Source: an uncultured Coriobacteriaceae bacterium (GTDB taxonomy: Bacteria > Actinomycetota > Coriobacteriia > Coriobacteriales > Atopobiaceae). Taken from it: a stretch of DNA of 56,026 bases. The stretch covers positions 1-56,026 of the forward strand of contig UQSV01000003.1 in NCBI GenBank assembly GCA_900543875.1, read 5' to 3'. Position 1 is the stretch's first letter; each line of letters begins with the position of its first letter. The translations under genes were made by a program, and so were the position numbers. Below are positions 24,584-33,650 of this stretch, piece after piece. The notes below the pieces were generated by a model. It made no database searches. It was not told where the DNA came from and saw nothing but the letters and a program-made list of their open reading frames with translations.

Positions 24584-27265
24584 ATGATCTCTCGCATCCA
24601 GTTCGACGTCCTCGCCTCGCTCGCGACCAAGCCCGCCACGACCCAGCGCGAGCTCGCCGCGAACGCCGGCCTGTCGCTCGGCTCCGCCAACCGCGCCGTG
24701 CGCGAACTGCGGGGCCGCGGCCTTCTCGCAGAAGACCTCGCCCTCACGGACGCGGGCGCGGAGCTGCTCGAGCGCCACCGCGTGCGCGGGGCCATCATCC
24801 TGGCGGCCGGCATGGGCAGGCGCTTCGCGCCCCTCTCGTTCGAGCGCCCCAAGGCCCTCTTCCGCGTACGCGGCGAGGTCCTCATCGAGCGCCTCATCCG
24901 CCAGCTGAGGGAGGCCGGCGTCGAGGACATCCACGTCGTCGTGGGCCCCATGAAGGAGAGCTTCTACTACCTCGAGGACAAGCTGGGCGTCACGCTCGTG
25001 CAGACCACCGAGTACGCCACGCGTAACAACCACGCGTCGCTCTTCGCCGCCCGCGAGTGGCTGGGCAACACCTACGTCTGCCCATCGGACCAGTACTACG
25101 CCGAGAACCTCTTCAGCGCCTACGAGTGGCGCTCGTGCGCCACGGCCGTCGAGAGCCAGGGCCTGGGCCACGACGCCAAGACGGCGATCGAGCTGGGCGC
25201 GGGCGAGCGCATCGTGGGCAGCCGCAAGGGGGTCGACCACACCTGGCGTATGGACGGCCCCGCCTACCTCGACGAGGCCTTTGCCCGCGACTACCTCAAG
25301 ATCCTCGCCGACGAGTACTACGCGCCCGACACCCTGGGCAAGCTGTGGGAGACGGTCTTCCTCGAGCACGCCGACGAGCTGCCCATGTACGCGCGCAAGG
25401 TGGGCCCGGGCGTCATCAACGAGTTCGACTACCTGGGAGACCTGCGCTCCTTCGACGCCGACTTCTTCGAGAACGTCGACTCCACAATCCTCGACAACAT
25501 CTGCGCCACGCTCGACTGCGAGCGCGGCGACATCACCGACGTGCGCCCGCTCGACGCGGGCCTCACCAACCTCTCGGTGCTCTTCTCGTGCAAGGGCCAG
25601 CGCTACGTCTACCGACACCCCGGCGCCGGCACCGACGAGATTGTGAACCGCAAGGCCGAGGCCTTCGCACTCGAGGCGGCGAGCCGCCTGGGCCTCGACA
25701 CGTCGTTCGTCTACGAGGACTGGCACCAGGGCTGGAAGATCAGCCGCTTCATCTCGGGCTGCACCGAGTTCGACTATGCCAACCCCGCCCAGGTGGCCCA
25801 CGCCATGCGCATCGCCCGCAAGCTCCACGAGTCGGGCGTGACGTCTCCCTGGAAGTTCGACTTCTACGACGAGGCCAAGAAGATCGTGCGCCTGCTCAAG
25901 GCGGAAGGCTGGCCGCTGCCGCCCGACTTCGAGGCGCGCAACCAGCAGATCGCCAAGCTCGTGGGGCCGCTTCGCGCGGGCGCCGGCAAGCCCGTGCTGT
26001 GCCACAACGACTTCTACGGCCCCAACCTGCTGGTGAGGGGCGACGACATCTGCCTCATCGACTGGGAGTACGCGGCCACGGGCGACTACGGCTGCGACAT
26101 CGGCAACTTCATCGCGCAGGGCTCGGGCTACACGCTCGACGAGGCCCTCGCGATCCTGCCCAGCTACTTTGGCCGCGAGCCCACGGCCGAGGAACGCCTG
26201 CACTGCATCGCCGCCACGGCCGTCGTGGGCTGGTACTGGTACGTGTGGGCCCTCTTCAAGGAGTGCAAGGGCTCTCCGGTGGGCAAGTGGACGCGCATCT
26301 GGTACGACGCGGCCCGCGACTTTGGCCGCGCCGCCCAGCAGATGATCGACGAGAGCTGCAGCCGCCGCCGCGCCCTCACCCGCCCCGAGTTCGACGCGCT
26401 TGTCGCCTGCGAGGCGGGGCGCTCGGACAAGGCCGACGCGCGCGTGCTCGAGAACCTCGCCATCGAGGGCTTCGTGCGCAGGGCGTCCGGTCAGGACGAG
26501 GACGAGGCGGCCCGTCCCTACGAGATCACGACCGCCGGCTTCATGGCGCTCGAGCCCTACCGCGCCCGCCGTGCCGTGTTCTTCGCCGCGGGCTTTGGCA
26601 GCCGCATGCTGCCCATCACGGTGAACACCCCCAAGCCGCTCGTGCGCGTGCACGGCAAGCGCTTCATCGAGCGCCTGCTCGACGCCGTCATCGCCGTGGG
26701 CATCGAGGAAATCTACGTGGTGCGCGGCTACCTCGCAGACGAGTTTGACGTGCTGCTCAAGAAGTACCCTCAGGTCACCTTCATCGACAACCCGCTGTTC
26801 GACCAGACGAACAACATCTCGTCGGCAGTGGCAGCGAAGGACCACTTCGCAAACGCCTACGCCTTCGAGAGCGACCTGTATCTCACCGACCCAAGCTACA
26901 TCAGCAAGTACCAGTACCGCTCGAACTACCTGGCGTTTCCGGTCGACAAGACCGAGGACTGGATGTTCAAGACAACCGAGGAGGGCCGCATCACGCGTCT
27001 TGCCAAGGGAAGCGACAGGCCCTGCTGGCAGATGGTGGGCCTCTCCTACTGGGACGGCGCGGACGGCGCGCGCCTCGCGGCAGACCTGCCCGAGGTGTTC
27101 GAGCAGGGCGAGGAGGAGCGCCAGATCTTCTGGGACGACGTGCCCCTGCGCGTGCGCGCGGACGCCTACGACGTGCACGTGCGCGAGTGCGACCCCTCCC
27201 ACATCGTCGAGATCGACTCGTTTGCCGAGCTGCAGGAGGTCGACCCGAGCTACCGCACGAATTAG
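24584..27265 (+). CDS. Fusion: winged helix, LicC-like NTase, LicA-like kinase, second LicC-like NTase
   Basis: 893 residues from ATG 24584 (AAGGA upstream). Order seen: winged-helix-like domain (1-65); nucleotidyltransferase 1 (68-285) with AAGMGRRFAP...RPKAL (74-92) and SDQ (168-170); choline/ethanolamine-kinase-like domain (322-590) with LCHNDFYGPN (472-481) and IDWE (492-495); a shorter helical segment aligning with the first winged helix (596-660); nucleotidyltransferase 2 (663-885) with AAGFGSRMLP...TPKPL (668-686) and ESD (762-764). LicA and LicC make phosphocholine and CDP-choline for surface decoration. Here all motifs of both enzymes look intact in one chain with duplicated NTases. 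No licB or licD neighbour is seen, so substrate (choline, ethanolamine or another alcohol) is open. Confidence 0.85.
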   Translation: MISRIQFDVLASLATKPATTQRELAANAGLSLGSANRAVRELRGRGLLAEDLALTDAGAELLERHRVRGAIILAAGMGRRFAPLSFERPKALFRVRGEVLIERLIRQLREAGVEDIHVVVGPMKESFYYLEDKLGVTLVQTTEYATRNNHASLFAAREWLGNTYVCPSDQYYAENLFSAYEWRSCATAVESQGLGHDAKTAIELGAGERIVGSRKGVDHTWRMDGPAYLDEAFARDYLKILADEYYAPDTLGKLWETVFLEHADELPMYARKVGPGVINEFDYLGDLRSFDADFFENVDSTILDNICATLDCERGDITDVRPLDAGLTNLSVLFSCKGQRYVYRHPGAGTDEIVNRKAEAFALEAASRLGLDTSFVYEDWHQGWKISRFISGCTEFDYANPAQVAHAMRIARKLHESGVTSPWKFDFYDEAKKIVRLLKAEGWPLPPDFEARNQQIAKLVGPLRAGAGKPVLCHNDFYGPNLLVRGDDICLIDWEYAATGDYGCDIGNFIAQGSGYTLDEALAILPSYFGREPTAEERLHCIAATAVVGWYWYVWALFKECKGSPVGKWTRIWYDAARDFGRAAQQMIDESCSRRRALTRPEFDALVACEAGRSDKADARVLENLAIEGFVRRASGQDEDEAARPYEITTAGFMALEPYRARRAVFFAAGFGSRMLPITVNTPKPLVRVHGKRFIERLLDAVIAVGIEEIYVVRGYLADEFDVLLKKYPQVTFIDNPLFDQTNNISSAVAAKDHFANAYAFESDLYLTDPSYISKYQYRSNYLAFPVDKTEDWMFKTTEEGRITRLAKGSDRPCWQMVGLSYWDGADGARLAADLPEVFEQGEEERQIFWDDVPLRVRADAYDVHVRECDPSHIVEIDSFAELQEVDPSYRTN

Positions 27266-27281
27266 CGGCGCCCCATCGCGT

Positions 27282-27417
27282 CATCGGTTTGGCATGTCGT
27301 GCGAATCACGCCATTGGTTTAGCACGTAGTGCGGGTCGCGCCATTGGTTTGACACGTCCCCGGCCTTCCAGACGTGTAAAACCAATGAGACGTAATTCAA
27401 AACGTGCAGAACCGGTG
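27282..27417. repeat. Cluster of CATTGGTTT...CACGT repeats (related to the 49 and 53 kb clusters)
   Basis: Three direct 30-base units begin CATCGGTTT (27282), CATTGGTTT (27312) and CATTGGTTT (27342), each followed by NNCAYGT. Two opposite-strand copies follow (GACGTGTAAAACCAATG near 27371 and AACGTGCAGAACCGGTG near 27400), so the third unit can fold into a hairpin with the first inverted copy. The core CATYGGTT/CACGT matches the 71-bp units at 49.3 and 53.5 kb. The region lies between the convergent fusion gene and NhaC gene. Confidence 0.65.
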
Positions 27418-27532
27418 GGGCGTCTGCGAGAAGGGCGAGAAGCGCGGGACAATCGGGGCGTCAGCAAATCGAACGACGCACCGGGCCGTTACCGAGCCAC
27501 GTAAATCAGCGAGACAGGCGGCCGGGCGAGCG

Positions 27533-28894
27533 CTACGCCGCGGCGCCCAGGGTGAGGCGCACGAGGCCGCGCGAGACCTTCGAGGCGCGCGACCCACGGC
27601 GGCCCGCAAGCGAGGCCGCGAGGTGCCAGGCGGGAATGAGCCACAGGTAGAAGGCAGCAAGCCAGCAGGTGGCGGGGGCGGCGCACATGCTCGCCACCGC
27701 GCTGCAGGCGGCAGACCACGGGACGAGCGGCGACACGACGATGGCCGAGTCCTCGAGGTCAAGGGCGAGCTCGCGGTCGCTCTCCTCGACGCCCGCGCAC
27801 AGCTCGTGGGCGAGCATCGTGCCCAGCGTCTGGTTGCAGGCCACCATCGAGGCGGGCACCACCACGGCGAGCACCGCCCCAAAGGGCGTGAGGGTGTCGG
27901 CGAGCGCATCGACATGGCCGCGTACGCCGTCGAGCAGGCCGGTTCCCTCGAAGAGGCCCGCAAAGCTCGAGCTCAGGCACACGATGGCCGTGACGTTCGC
28001 CATCGACAAGATGCCGCCGCCGCTCATGATGCGCGCCACGCCAGGATCGGCTGGCACGTAGCCAAAGACGCTCGCCTGGAGCAGCTCGGCGGGCGCCACG
28101 CCGCGGACGAGCACGCACACGATGGCCGCCAGGGCAATGCTCGTGGCCATCGACCGCTTCATGCCCACCTTGAGAAGCGGCAGCACGAGCACGGGCACCA
28201 CGGGCAGCAGGGCCACGACGCCCTGGCTGAAGTAGGACGCGAGCACCCCCGACACCGCGCCCGCATCTCCCGAGGTCGCAGGCGCAAGCGCCACCCCCAG
28301 CACGCCATAGGCCGCGGCCGCGACGACGAGCGGCACAAGCGAGGAGCGCATCATCGCGCGGAAGTTGCCGCCAAGCGACGTATGGGTAATCGAGCGCACG
28401 AGCAGCGAGCTCGAGCTCATGGGCGAGACGCGGTCGCCAAAGTAGGCGCCGGCGAGCACCGCACCACCGCAGAGCAGCGCGTTTGCGCCCATAGAGTGGG
28501 CCATCGTCATGCAGACGACGCCCATCGTGGCCGCGGTGCCAAAGGCCGTGCCCATGAGAAACGACATGAGTGACGTGAGGGCAAAGGCCGCGAGCGGGGC
28601 GGCCGCGGGCGTCACGAGGGGCGACGCCATGACCACGACCTGCGAGATGGTGCCGCTCGCGCGCCACAGGGCGGTGAGGATGCCGATGAGCACGAAGCTC
28701 TCGATGACGCCGCGCGCGGTCGAGACGCCCGAGAGGGCCATGCGAACGAGCTCGGCCGGGTCGTGGCCACGCATGAGCCCATAGCCATAGAAGAGGATGA
28801 ATCCCACGGAGAGCGGAACCGTCACCGCCACTCCGGCGGCGACGAAGACGATGAGCTGAAGGCAGAAGACGGCAAGGACAACCAGCTCGAGCAT
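27533..28894 (-). CDS. Na+/H+ antiporter, NhaC-like
   Basis: 453 residues with about 11 hydrophobic segments. I chose ATG 28894 (GAGGAG upstream); the frame is open to 28999 but those residues are not membrane-like. Sequence features such as GTAFGTAATMGVV, YFGDRVSPMSSSSLLV and the terminal ACNQTLGTML...VSPLVPWS match NhaC/NhaC-like antiporters, which exchange sodium (or in some members organic acids/amino acids) for protons. Divergent from a LysR gene (167-base gap), which may control it. Confidence 0.87.
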   Translation of the reverse strand: MLELVVLAVFCLQLIVFVAAGVAVTVPLSVGFILFYGYGLMRGHDPAELVRMALSGVSTARGVIESFVLIGILTALWRASGTISQVVVMASPLVTPAAAPLAAFALTSLMSFLMGTAFGTAATMGVVCMTMAHSMGANALLCGGAVLAGAYFGDRVSPMSSSSLLVRSITHTSLGGNFRAMMRSSLVPLVVAAAAYGVLGVALAPATSGDAGAVSGVLASYFSQGVVALLPVVPVLVLPLLKVGMKRSMATSIALAAIVCVLVRGVAPAELLQASVFGYVPADPGVARIMSGGGILSMANVTAIVCLSSSFAGLFEGTGLLDGVRGHVDALADTLTPFGAVLAVVVPASMVACNQTLGTMLAHELCAGVEESDRELALDLEDSAIVVSPLVPWSAACSAVASMCAAPATCWLAAFYLWLIPAWHLAASLAGRRGSRASKVSRGLVRLTLGAAA

Positions 28895-29061
28895 GAAGCG
28901 CGGCTCCTCAGGGACGAGGTTGGGCAGATGCGCGCGGCCGGAGGGATGTTTGGAAGGTAGGACGGCCGCGCATAGAGCACTATCGACCCAGAAGGCCACG
29001 GTTTCAAACTGTTATTCTCGATAGCTGATACAAACGATTCTTGTGAGACAGAGGGGTCAAC

Positions 29062-29985
29062 GTGAACTTCCAGACCATGGAGTACTTCTGCGCCATTGCC
29101 GAGCAGGGCAGCTTCACGCGGGCCGCGGCGGCGCTGCACGTGACCCAGCAGACGCTCTCGGCCCACATCGCCGGCATCGAGCGCGAGCTGGGCTGCAAGC
29201 TCATCGTGCGCAGCAACCCCCTGCGCCTCACGCACGAGGGGCAGACCTTCCTCGTCCACGCTAAGCGCCTCAACCGCGAGCTCGACGACATGCGCCGCGA
29301 GGTGGCGGGCCCCGACAACCTGCAGGCGGGCACCCTGCGCGTGGGCATCTCGTTCACGCGCGGGCGCACGGTGCTGCCGCCCGTCATCGAGCGCTTCTGC
29401 GAGCAGTACCCCAACGTGTGCGTCGACCTGCGCGAGGACACCAACGAGGGCATCCTGCGCGGCCTGCTCGCCCGCCAGGTCGACGTGGCTTTTGGCGTCC
29501 TGCCGGCAAGCAGCGCGCGCATCGAGTCGCACCCACTCTTCCGCGAGCGCATGGTGCTTCTCGCCACCACCGAGCTGCTCGAGCGGCACGGCGTCGACCC
29601 CCAGGCGCTCGCCGAGCCCCTGGGCCGCGGCGACGTGAGCCCGCTCTCGGGATGCCCCTTCGTGCTGAGCCCGCCCGAGGACATCACGGGCCGCCTGGGC
29701 CTCGAGCTCATCGCGCGCGCCGGCTTTCGTCCCAAGGTGCGCGCCTACTCGCGCAACATGGCGACCCTGCTGTCGCTGGCCCTGCGCGGCGTGGGCGCCT
29801 GCGTGTGCCCCAAGGACCTGCTCGACGACACCAAGACGCCCGAGCAGGCCCGCGGCCTCACGGTCTTTGACCTGGGGCAGGACGCCACCTACGCCATCGA
29901 CTACGCCCTGCCGGCAGACTCGTGGCGCTGGCCCGTGGCCGAGCGCTTCGTGGAGCTTGCCCTCGAGCACGTGGCGAGTATGTAA
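29062..29985 (+). CDS. LysR-family transcriptional regulator
   Basis: 307 residues, standard length, starting at GTG 29062 with GAGGGG upstream; an ATG five codons later would shorten the recognition helix region. N-terminal winged helix FCAIAEQGSFTRAAAALHVTQQTLS (residues 9-33) followed by the periplasmic-binding-like effector domain. Divergent from the NhaC gene and 78 bases upstream of the MATE gene; LysR regulators usually act on the divergent neighbour. The ligand is unknown. Confidence 0.88.
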   Translation: MNFQTMEYFCAIAEQGSFTRAAAALHVTQQTLSAHIAGIERELGCKLIVRSNPLRLTHEGQTFLVHAKRLNRELDDMRREVAGPDNLQAGTLRVGISFTRGRTVLPPVIERFCEQYPNVCVDLREDTNEGILRGLLARQVDVAFGVLPASSARIESHPLFRERMVLLATTELLERHGVDPQALAEPLGRGDVSPLSGCPFVLSPPEDITGRLGLELIARAGFRPKVRAYSRNMATLLSLALRGVGACVCPKDLLDDTKTPEQARGLTVFDLGQDATYAIDYALPADSWRWPVAERFVELALEHVASM

Positions 29986-30063
29986 ACCTTCAGGTTCGCG
30001 CCACCACAAGTAACGCCGCGTCACTAGACTAGACGGGCACGCAGACAGTCGAACGGGAGTGGT

Positions 30064-31467
30064 ATGGCAGCAGAGGCAGGGGCGCGCAAGAGCGAGCACG
30101 AGCAGGGGCACAGGCACGGGGAGCTGCAGATCCTCACGGGGTCGCTGTGGAGAAACATCCCGCTCTTTGCCCTGCCCGTGGCCCTCACCGGCATCCTCGA
30201 GCAGCTCTCGAACCTCATCTCGGTCGTCATGGTGGGCCACTTCACCGGAGACGGCGGCGCGCTCGGCATGGCGGCCGTGGGCTCCAACACGCCCATCTCG
30301 TCGCTCATCCTCAACCTGTTCATCGGCGTGGCGCTGGGCTCCAACGTCGTAATCGCCAACGCCATCGGCGCGGGCGACGAGGCCACCGTACGCCGCGCCT
30401 CGCACACCTCGGTCGCCATGGCGGCACTCGGCGTCGTCGTGACCATCCTGGGTGAGCTCGCCGCAGCACCCCTCCTCCATCTGCTCAACGTCCCACCCGA
30501 CGCCTTCGACCTGGCGCTGCTCTTCTTCCGCATCTACCTGCTGGGCATGCCCTCGATCCTGCTCTACAACTTCGAGGCGGCGATCCTTCGCAGCATCGGC
30601 GTCACCAAGATGCCCCTGCAGACGCTCGCCTTCTCGGCCGTGCTCAATGTGGCCCTCGACTTCGCCTTCATCCCGGGGCTGGGCTGGGGCGTGGCGGGAA
30701 GCGCCATCGCCACCGTCATCAGCTACACGGCAAGCGCGGCGATCCTCTTCTGGCGCCTCATGCGCATCGACGCGCCCGTGCGCATCACGCCCTCCCAGAT
30801 TGGCATCGACCGCGCGGTGCTGGGGCGCATCGTGCGCATCGGCCTTCCGGCAGGCCTGCAGAGCGCGGTCTTTGCCGTGGCCAACGTTGTCATCCAGTCG
30901 AGCATCAACAGCCTGGGCACCGAGGTCATGGCGGCCTCGAGCGCCGCGCTGTCGCTCGAGTACGTCTGCTACAACCTCGTGAACTCGTTCTCCCAGGCCT
31001 GCACCACGTTCGTGAGCCAGAACTTTGGCGCGCGAAACATCGGCCGCTGCCTCGCCTCGTTCAAGGTGGCGCTTGCCGAGGACCTGCTCGTCTGCGGCGC
31101 GATGATTGCCGTGTTGGTAGTCTTTGGCCGCCAGATCCTGTCGCTGTTCAACGGCGACCCGCAGGTCGTGGGCATCGGCTACGTGCGCGTTTGCTACATC
31201 ATCCCGTCCTACGTCTTCAGCCTCACCTACGAGAACATCAGCGGCTACCTGCGCGGGTTTGGCATCTCGCTCACGCCGGCGCTCATCACCACGGTGTGCG
31301 TCTGCGGCTCGCGCTTCCTGTGGGTGCTCTTCGTGTTCCCCGCGAGCCCCACGTTCGCGACGGTCATGATGATCTACCCCATCAGCCTCGCCCTCACGTG
31401 CTTCTCGGTCTTCGTGGCCCTCATGGTGTGCCGCCCCGCCCGCGTCTACGGCCTCAGGCGCGCGTAG
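30064..31467 (+). CDS. MATE family efflux transporter
   Basis: 467 residues with about 12 hydrophobic segments in two homologous halves, starting at ATG 30064 (GGGAG upstream). The family patterns NIPLFALPVALTGILEQL near residue 31, GMPSILLYNFEAAILRSIG near 162 and the second-half equivalent GLPAGLQSAVFAVANV are visible. Expected to export cationic drugs or metabolites using Na+ or H+. The first ~25 residues are hydrophilic and His/Glu-rich. A TetR-family gene follows on the same strand. Confidence 0.92.
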   Translation: MAAEAGARKSEHEQGHRHGELQILTGSLWRNIPLFALPVALTGILEQLSNLISVVMVGHFTGDGGALGMAAVGSNTPISSLILNLFIGVALGSNVVIANAIGAGDEATVRRASHTSVAMAALGVVVTILGELAAAPLLHLLNVPPDAFDLALLFFRIYLLGMPSILLYNFEAAILRSIGVTKMPLQTLAFSAVLNVALDFAFIPGLGWGVAGSAIATVISYTASAAILFWRLMRIDAPVRITPSQIGIDRAVLGRIVRIGLPAGLQSAVFAVANVVIQSSINSLGTEVMAASSAALSLEYVCYNLVNSFSQACTTFVSQNFGARNIGRCLASFKVALAEDLLVCGAMIAVLVVFGRQILSLFNGDPQVVGIGYVRVCYIIPSYVFSLTYENISGYLRGFGISLTPALITTVCVCGSRFLWVLFVFPASPTFATVMMIYPISLALTCFSVFVALMVCRPARVYGLRRA

Positions 31468-31680
31468 CCGCCAATCGGCCGGCGCGGACCCAACGCGCCA
31501 AGCCGCGGACCGCACCCGCCTTATCGGCTCTCCGGCCACGTACGTGCGCGGCGCGGCATCACGCCGGTCTCACCCGCACGCCCGCCGTCTTACGTTCGCG
31601 ACCTTGCCCGCGCGTACCTCGCAACGCGCCCGTTGCGCTACCATAAGGCTACACACCGTCACTTGCGAGGAGACCGCAGC

Positions 31681-32319
31681 ATGACCGAGTTTCAGCGCGC
31701 GAGAAGCGCCGAGCAGAAGTGCCGGCGCGTAGAGCAGATCAAGGGCGCCGCGGGAGAGCTGTTCGAGCAGCACCCCTACCACCAGATCACACTCACCACG
31801 ATCGCCGAGCGGCTTGGCTGGTCGCGCGCAAACCTCTACAAGTACGTGCGCACCAAGGAAGAGATCTTCCTGCTCATCATGGCCGACCTGCGCGACGCCT
31901 ACACGGCGGACCTGCTCGACACCATGGCGTCGCTTCCCACGCCAGAAGACGCGGCGGCCGCGTGGACCGACGTCTGCTGCCGGCACCGCCGCTACTTCCG
32001 CTACGCAGACCTGCTCTTCACCGTCATCGAGACCAACGTGAGCGTCGAGGCCCTCATGGCCTTCAAGCGCGGCTACTACGAGCACCTGGACGAGACGAAC
32101 GCCCGGCTCTCGCGCGCCCTGGGCGTGCCGGCCGAGCGCTGCGAGGTGCTTGTCAACACTATCTACCACCACGCCGTGGGGCTGTCAGGGTCGTGCCTCA
32201 ACAACCCGCTCGTGCGCGAGGCGGTGGCCCAGTTGGGCGTCGTGCGTGAGCCGGTGGACTTCGGGGCGCAGATGGCAGACTTCATCGCCATGTGCCTCGC
32301 GTGGTATCGCAGGAACTAG
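31681..32319 (+). CDS. TetR-family transcriptional regulator
   Basis: 212 residues from ATG 31681 (GCGAGGAGA upstream). The N-terminal helix-turn-helix IKGAAGELFEQHPYHQITLTT and AERLGWSRANLYKYVRTKEEIF is typical of TetR proteins; the C-terminal half is helical and would bind ligand. It lies between the MATE gene and the Fe-S aldo/keto reductase on the same strand, and either could be its target. The 213-base gap before it shows no clear palindrome. Confidence 0.9.
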   Translation: MTEFQRARSAEQKCRRVEQIKGAAGELFEQHPYHQITLTTIAERLGWSRANLYKYVRTKEEIFLLIMADLRDAYTADLLDTMASLPTPEDAAAAWTDVCCRHRRYFRYADLLFTVIETNVSVEALMAFKRGYYEHLDETNARLSRALGVPAERCEVLVNTIYHHAVGLSGSCLNNPLVREAVAQLGVVREPVDFGAQMADFIAMCLAWYRRN

Positions 32320-32412
32320 GGTTTCGCGCGGGCCCACACGCCCGCGACCAGCACAGACATGCCGGGCGGCACGCGGGGACGGCCTGCCGGGCACAACGGG
32401 AGAGGAGCCAGC

Positions 32413-33558
32413 ATGGCGCAGTACTCGATTGGACCGGACGGAGCACAGGGCATCAAGAAGCTGGGCTTTGGCCTCATGCGCCTGCCCAAGGCGGGAGAGG
32501 CGATCGACGTCGAGCAGACCAAGCGGATGGTCGACCTGTTCATGGACGCCGGCTTCACCTACTTCGACACCGCCTGGGCCTACGCCGGCAGCGAGGAGGC
32601 CATCGCCCAAGCCCTCGTGCAGCGCTACCCACGCGAGAGCTTCCAGCTGGCCACCAAGGCGGCGCCCTGGATCAGCTGCGAGAGCCGCGACGACGCCATC
32701 ACCCAGCTCGAGACCTCGCTCAAGAAGACCGGGGCGGGCTACTTCGACTTCTACCTGCTCCACAACCTGGGCGAGTTCCGCACGCACTTCTTCGACGACT
32801 GGGGCATGTGGGACTGGATCTTGGAGAAGAAGCGCGAGGGCGTCATCCGCCACGCAGGATTCTCGTTCCATTCCACGCCCGAGGAGCTCGACGAATTGCT
32901 CACTTCGCACCCCGAGATGGAGTTCGTGCAGCTGCAGATCAACTACGCAGACTGGGACAACCCCGCCGTGCAGAGCCGCCGCTGCTACGAGGTGGCGCGC
33001 AAGCACAACAAGCCCGTCATCATCATGGAGCCGGTCAAGGGCGGCATGCTCGCCAACCCGCCCGAGCAGGTGGCCCGCGTGCTCACGCAGGCCGAGCCCA
33101 CCTCGAGCGTGGCCAGCTGGGCCATCCGCTTCGCCGCGAGCCTGCCGGGCGTCATCACCGTGCTTTCGGGCATGAGCAACGTCGAGCAGATGCGCGACAA
33201 CCTCTCCTACATGGCGACGTTCGAGGGACTCACGGACGAGCAGCGCACGGCGCTCGACGAGGCGCGCGCCGAGCTTGCCAAGATTCCCCTCATCCCCTGC
33301 ACGCGCTGCAACTACTGCGCCAAGGTGTGCCCCAAGGACATCGGAATCTCCGGCACCTTCACGGCCATGAACATGCTCACGCTCTACGACAACCCCGAGA
33401 CCGCCAAGAAGGAGCGCTCCTGGCAGGTCGAGAAGCACGGGCACCTGCCCGCGGACGACTGCCTGCGCTGCGGCAAGTGCGAGCAGGCATGCCCGCAGCA
33501 CATCAAGATCCGAGAGGAGCTCGCGCGCTCTGTCGAGGTGTTCGGGCCTGCCAGGTAG
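32413..33558 (+). CDS. Aldo/keto reductase with C-terminal 2[4Fe-4S] ferredoxin domain
   Basis: 381 residues from ATG 32413 (GAGAGGAG upstream). The (beta/alpha)8 domain carries the catalytic set Asp (TYFDTAWAY), Tyr, Lys (ATKAA) and His (YLLHNLG). The C-terminal ~90 residues hold CTRCNYCAKVCP and CLRCGKCEQACP, enough for two [4Fe-4S] clusters. Such fused reductases occur in anaerobes and probably use ferredoxin-type electrons together with, or in place of, NADPH; the substrate is unknown. Confidence 0.92.
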   Translation: MAQYSIGPDGAQGIKKLGFGLMRLPKAGEAIDVEQTKRMVDLFMDAGFTYFDTAWAYAGSEEAIAQALVQRYPRESFQLATKAAPWISCESRDDAITQLETSLKKTGAGYFDFYLLHNLGEFRTHFFDDWGMWDWILEKKREGVIRHAGFSFHSTPEELDELLTSHPEMEFVQLQINYADWDNPAVQSRRCYEVARKHNKPVIIMEPVKGGMLANPPEQVARVLTQAEPTSSVASWAIRFAASLPGVITVLSGMSNVEQMRDNLSYMATFEGLTDEQRTALDEARAELAKIPLIPCTRCNYCAKVCPKDIGISGTFTAMNMLTLYDNPETAKKERSWQVEKHGHLPADDCLRCGKCEQACPQHIKIREELARSVEVFGPAR

Positions 33559-33596
33559 GCCGATCCCCGCGCACGACCATAGCGAGCGTCCCCATC

Positions 33597-33629
33597 GGCG
33601 CGTCCGCGGCCAGGTGCCCCGGACGCGCC
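33597..33629. terminator. Hairpin between convergent genes
   Basis: GGCGCGTCC (33597-33605) and GGACGCGCC (33621-33629) are exact complements around 15 bases, between the aldo/keto reductase and the convergent flavodoxin-like gene. Without a clear T run it is a tentative bidirectional terminator. Confidence 0.45.
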
Positions 33630-33650
33630 TTCCCATGAAGCAGAAAGCCG

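Noticed and set aside
24539..27202. Long open frame antisense to the LicC/LicA fusion
   Set aside because: Its protein is a composition-driven shadow rich in Val/Glu/His/Arg without family motifs; the plus-strand frame has clear catalytic motifs. The same applies to other long antisense frames, such as 942-2567, 9292-10686, 10598-12325, 12533-14446, 18572-20092, 20249-21871, 28822-31539, 41717-43357, 44095-46704 and 54638-56014.
33597..33629. Small RNA gene between convergent genes
   Set aside because: Only a terminator-like hairpin is visible, with no promoter on either strand.
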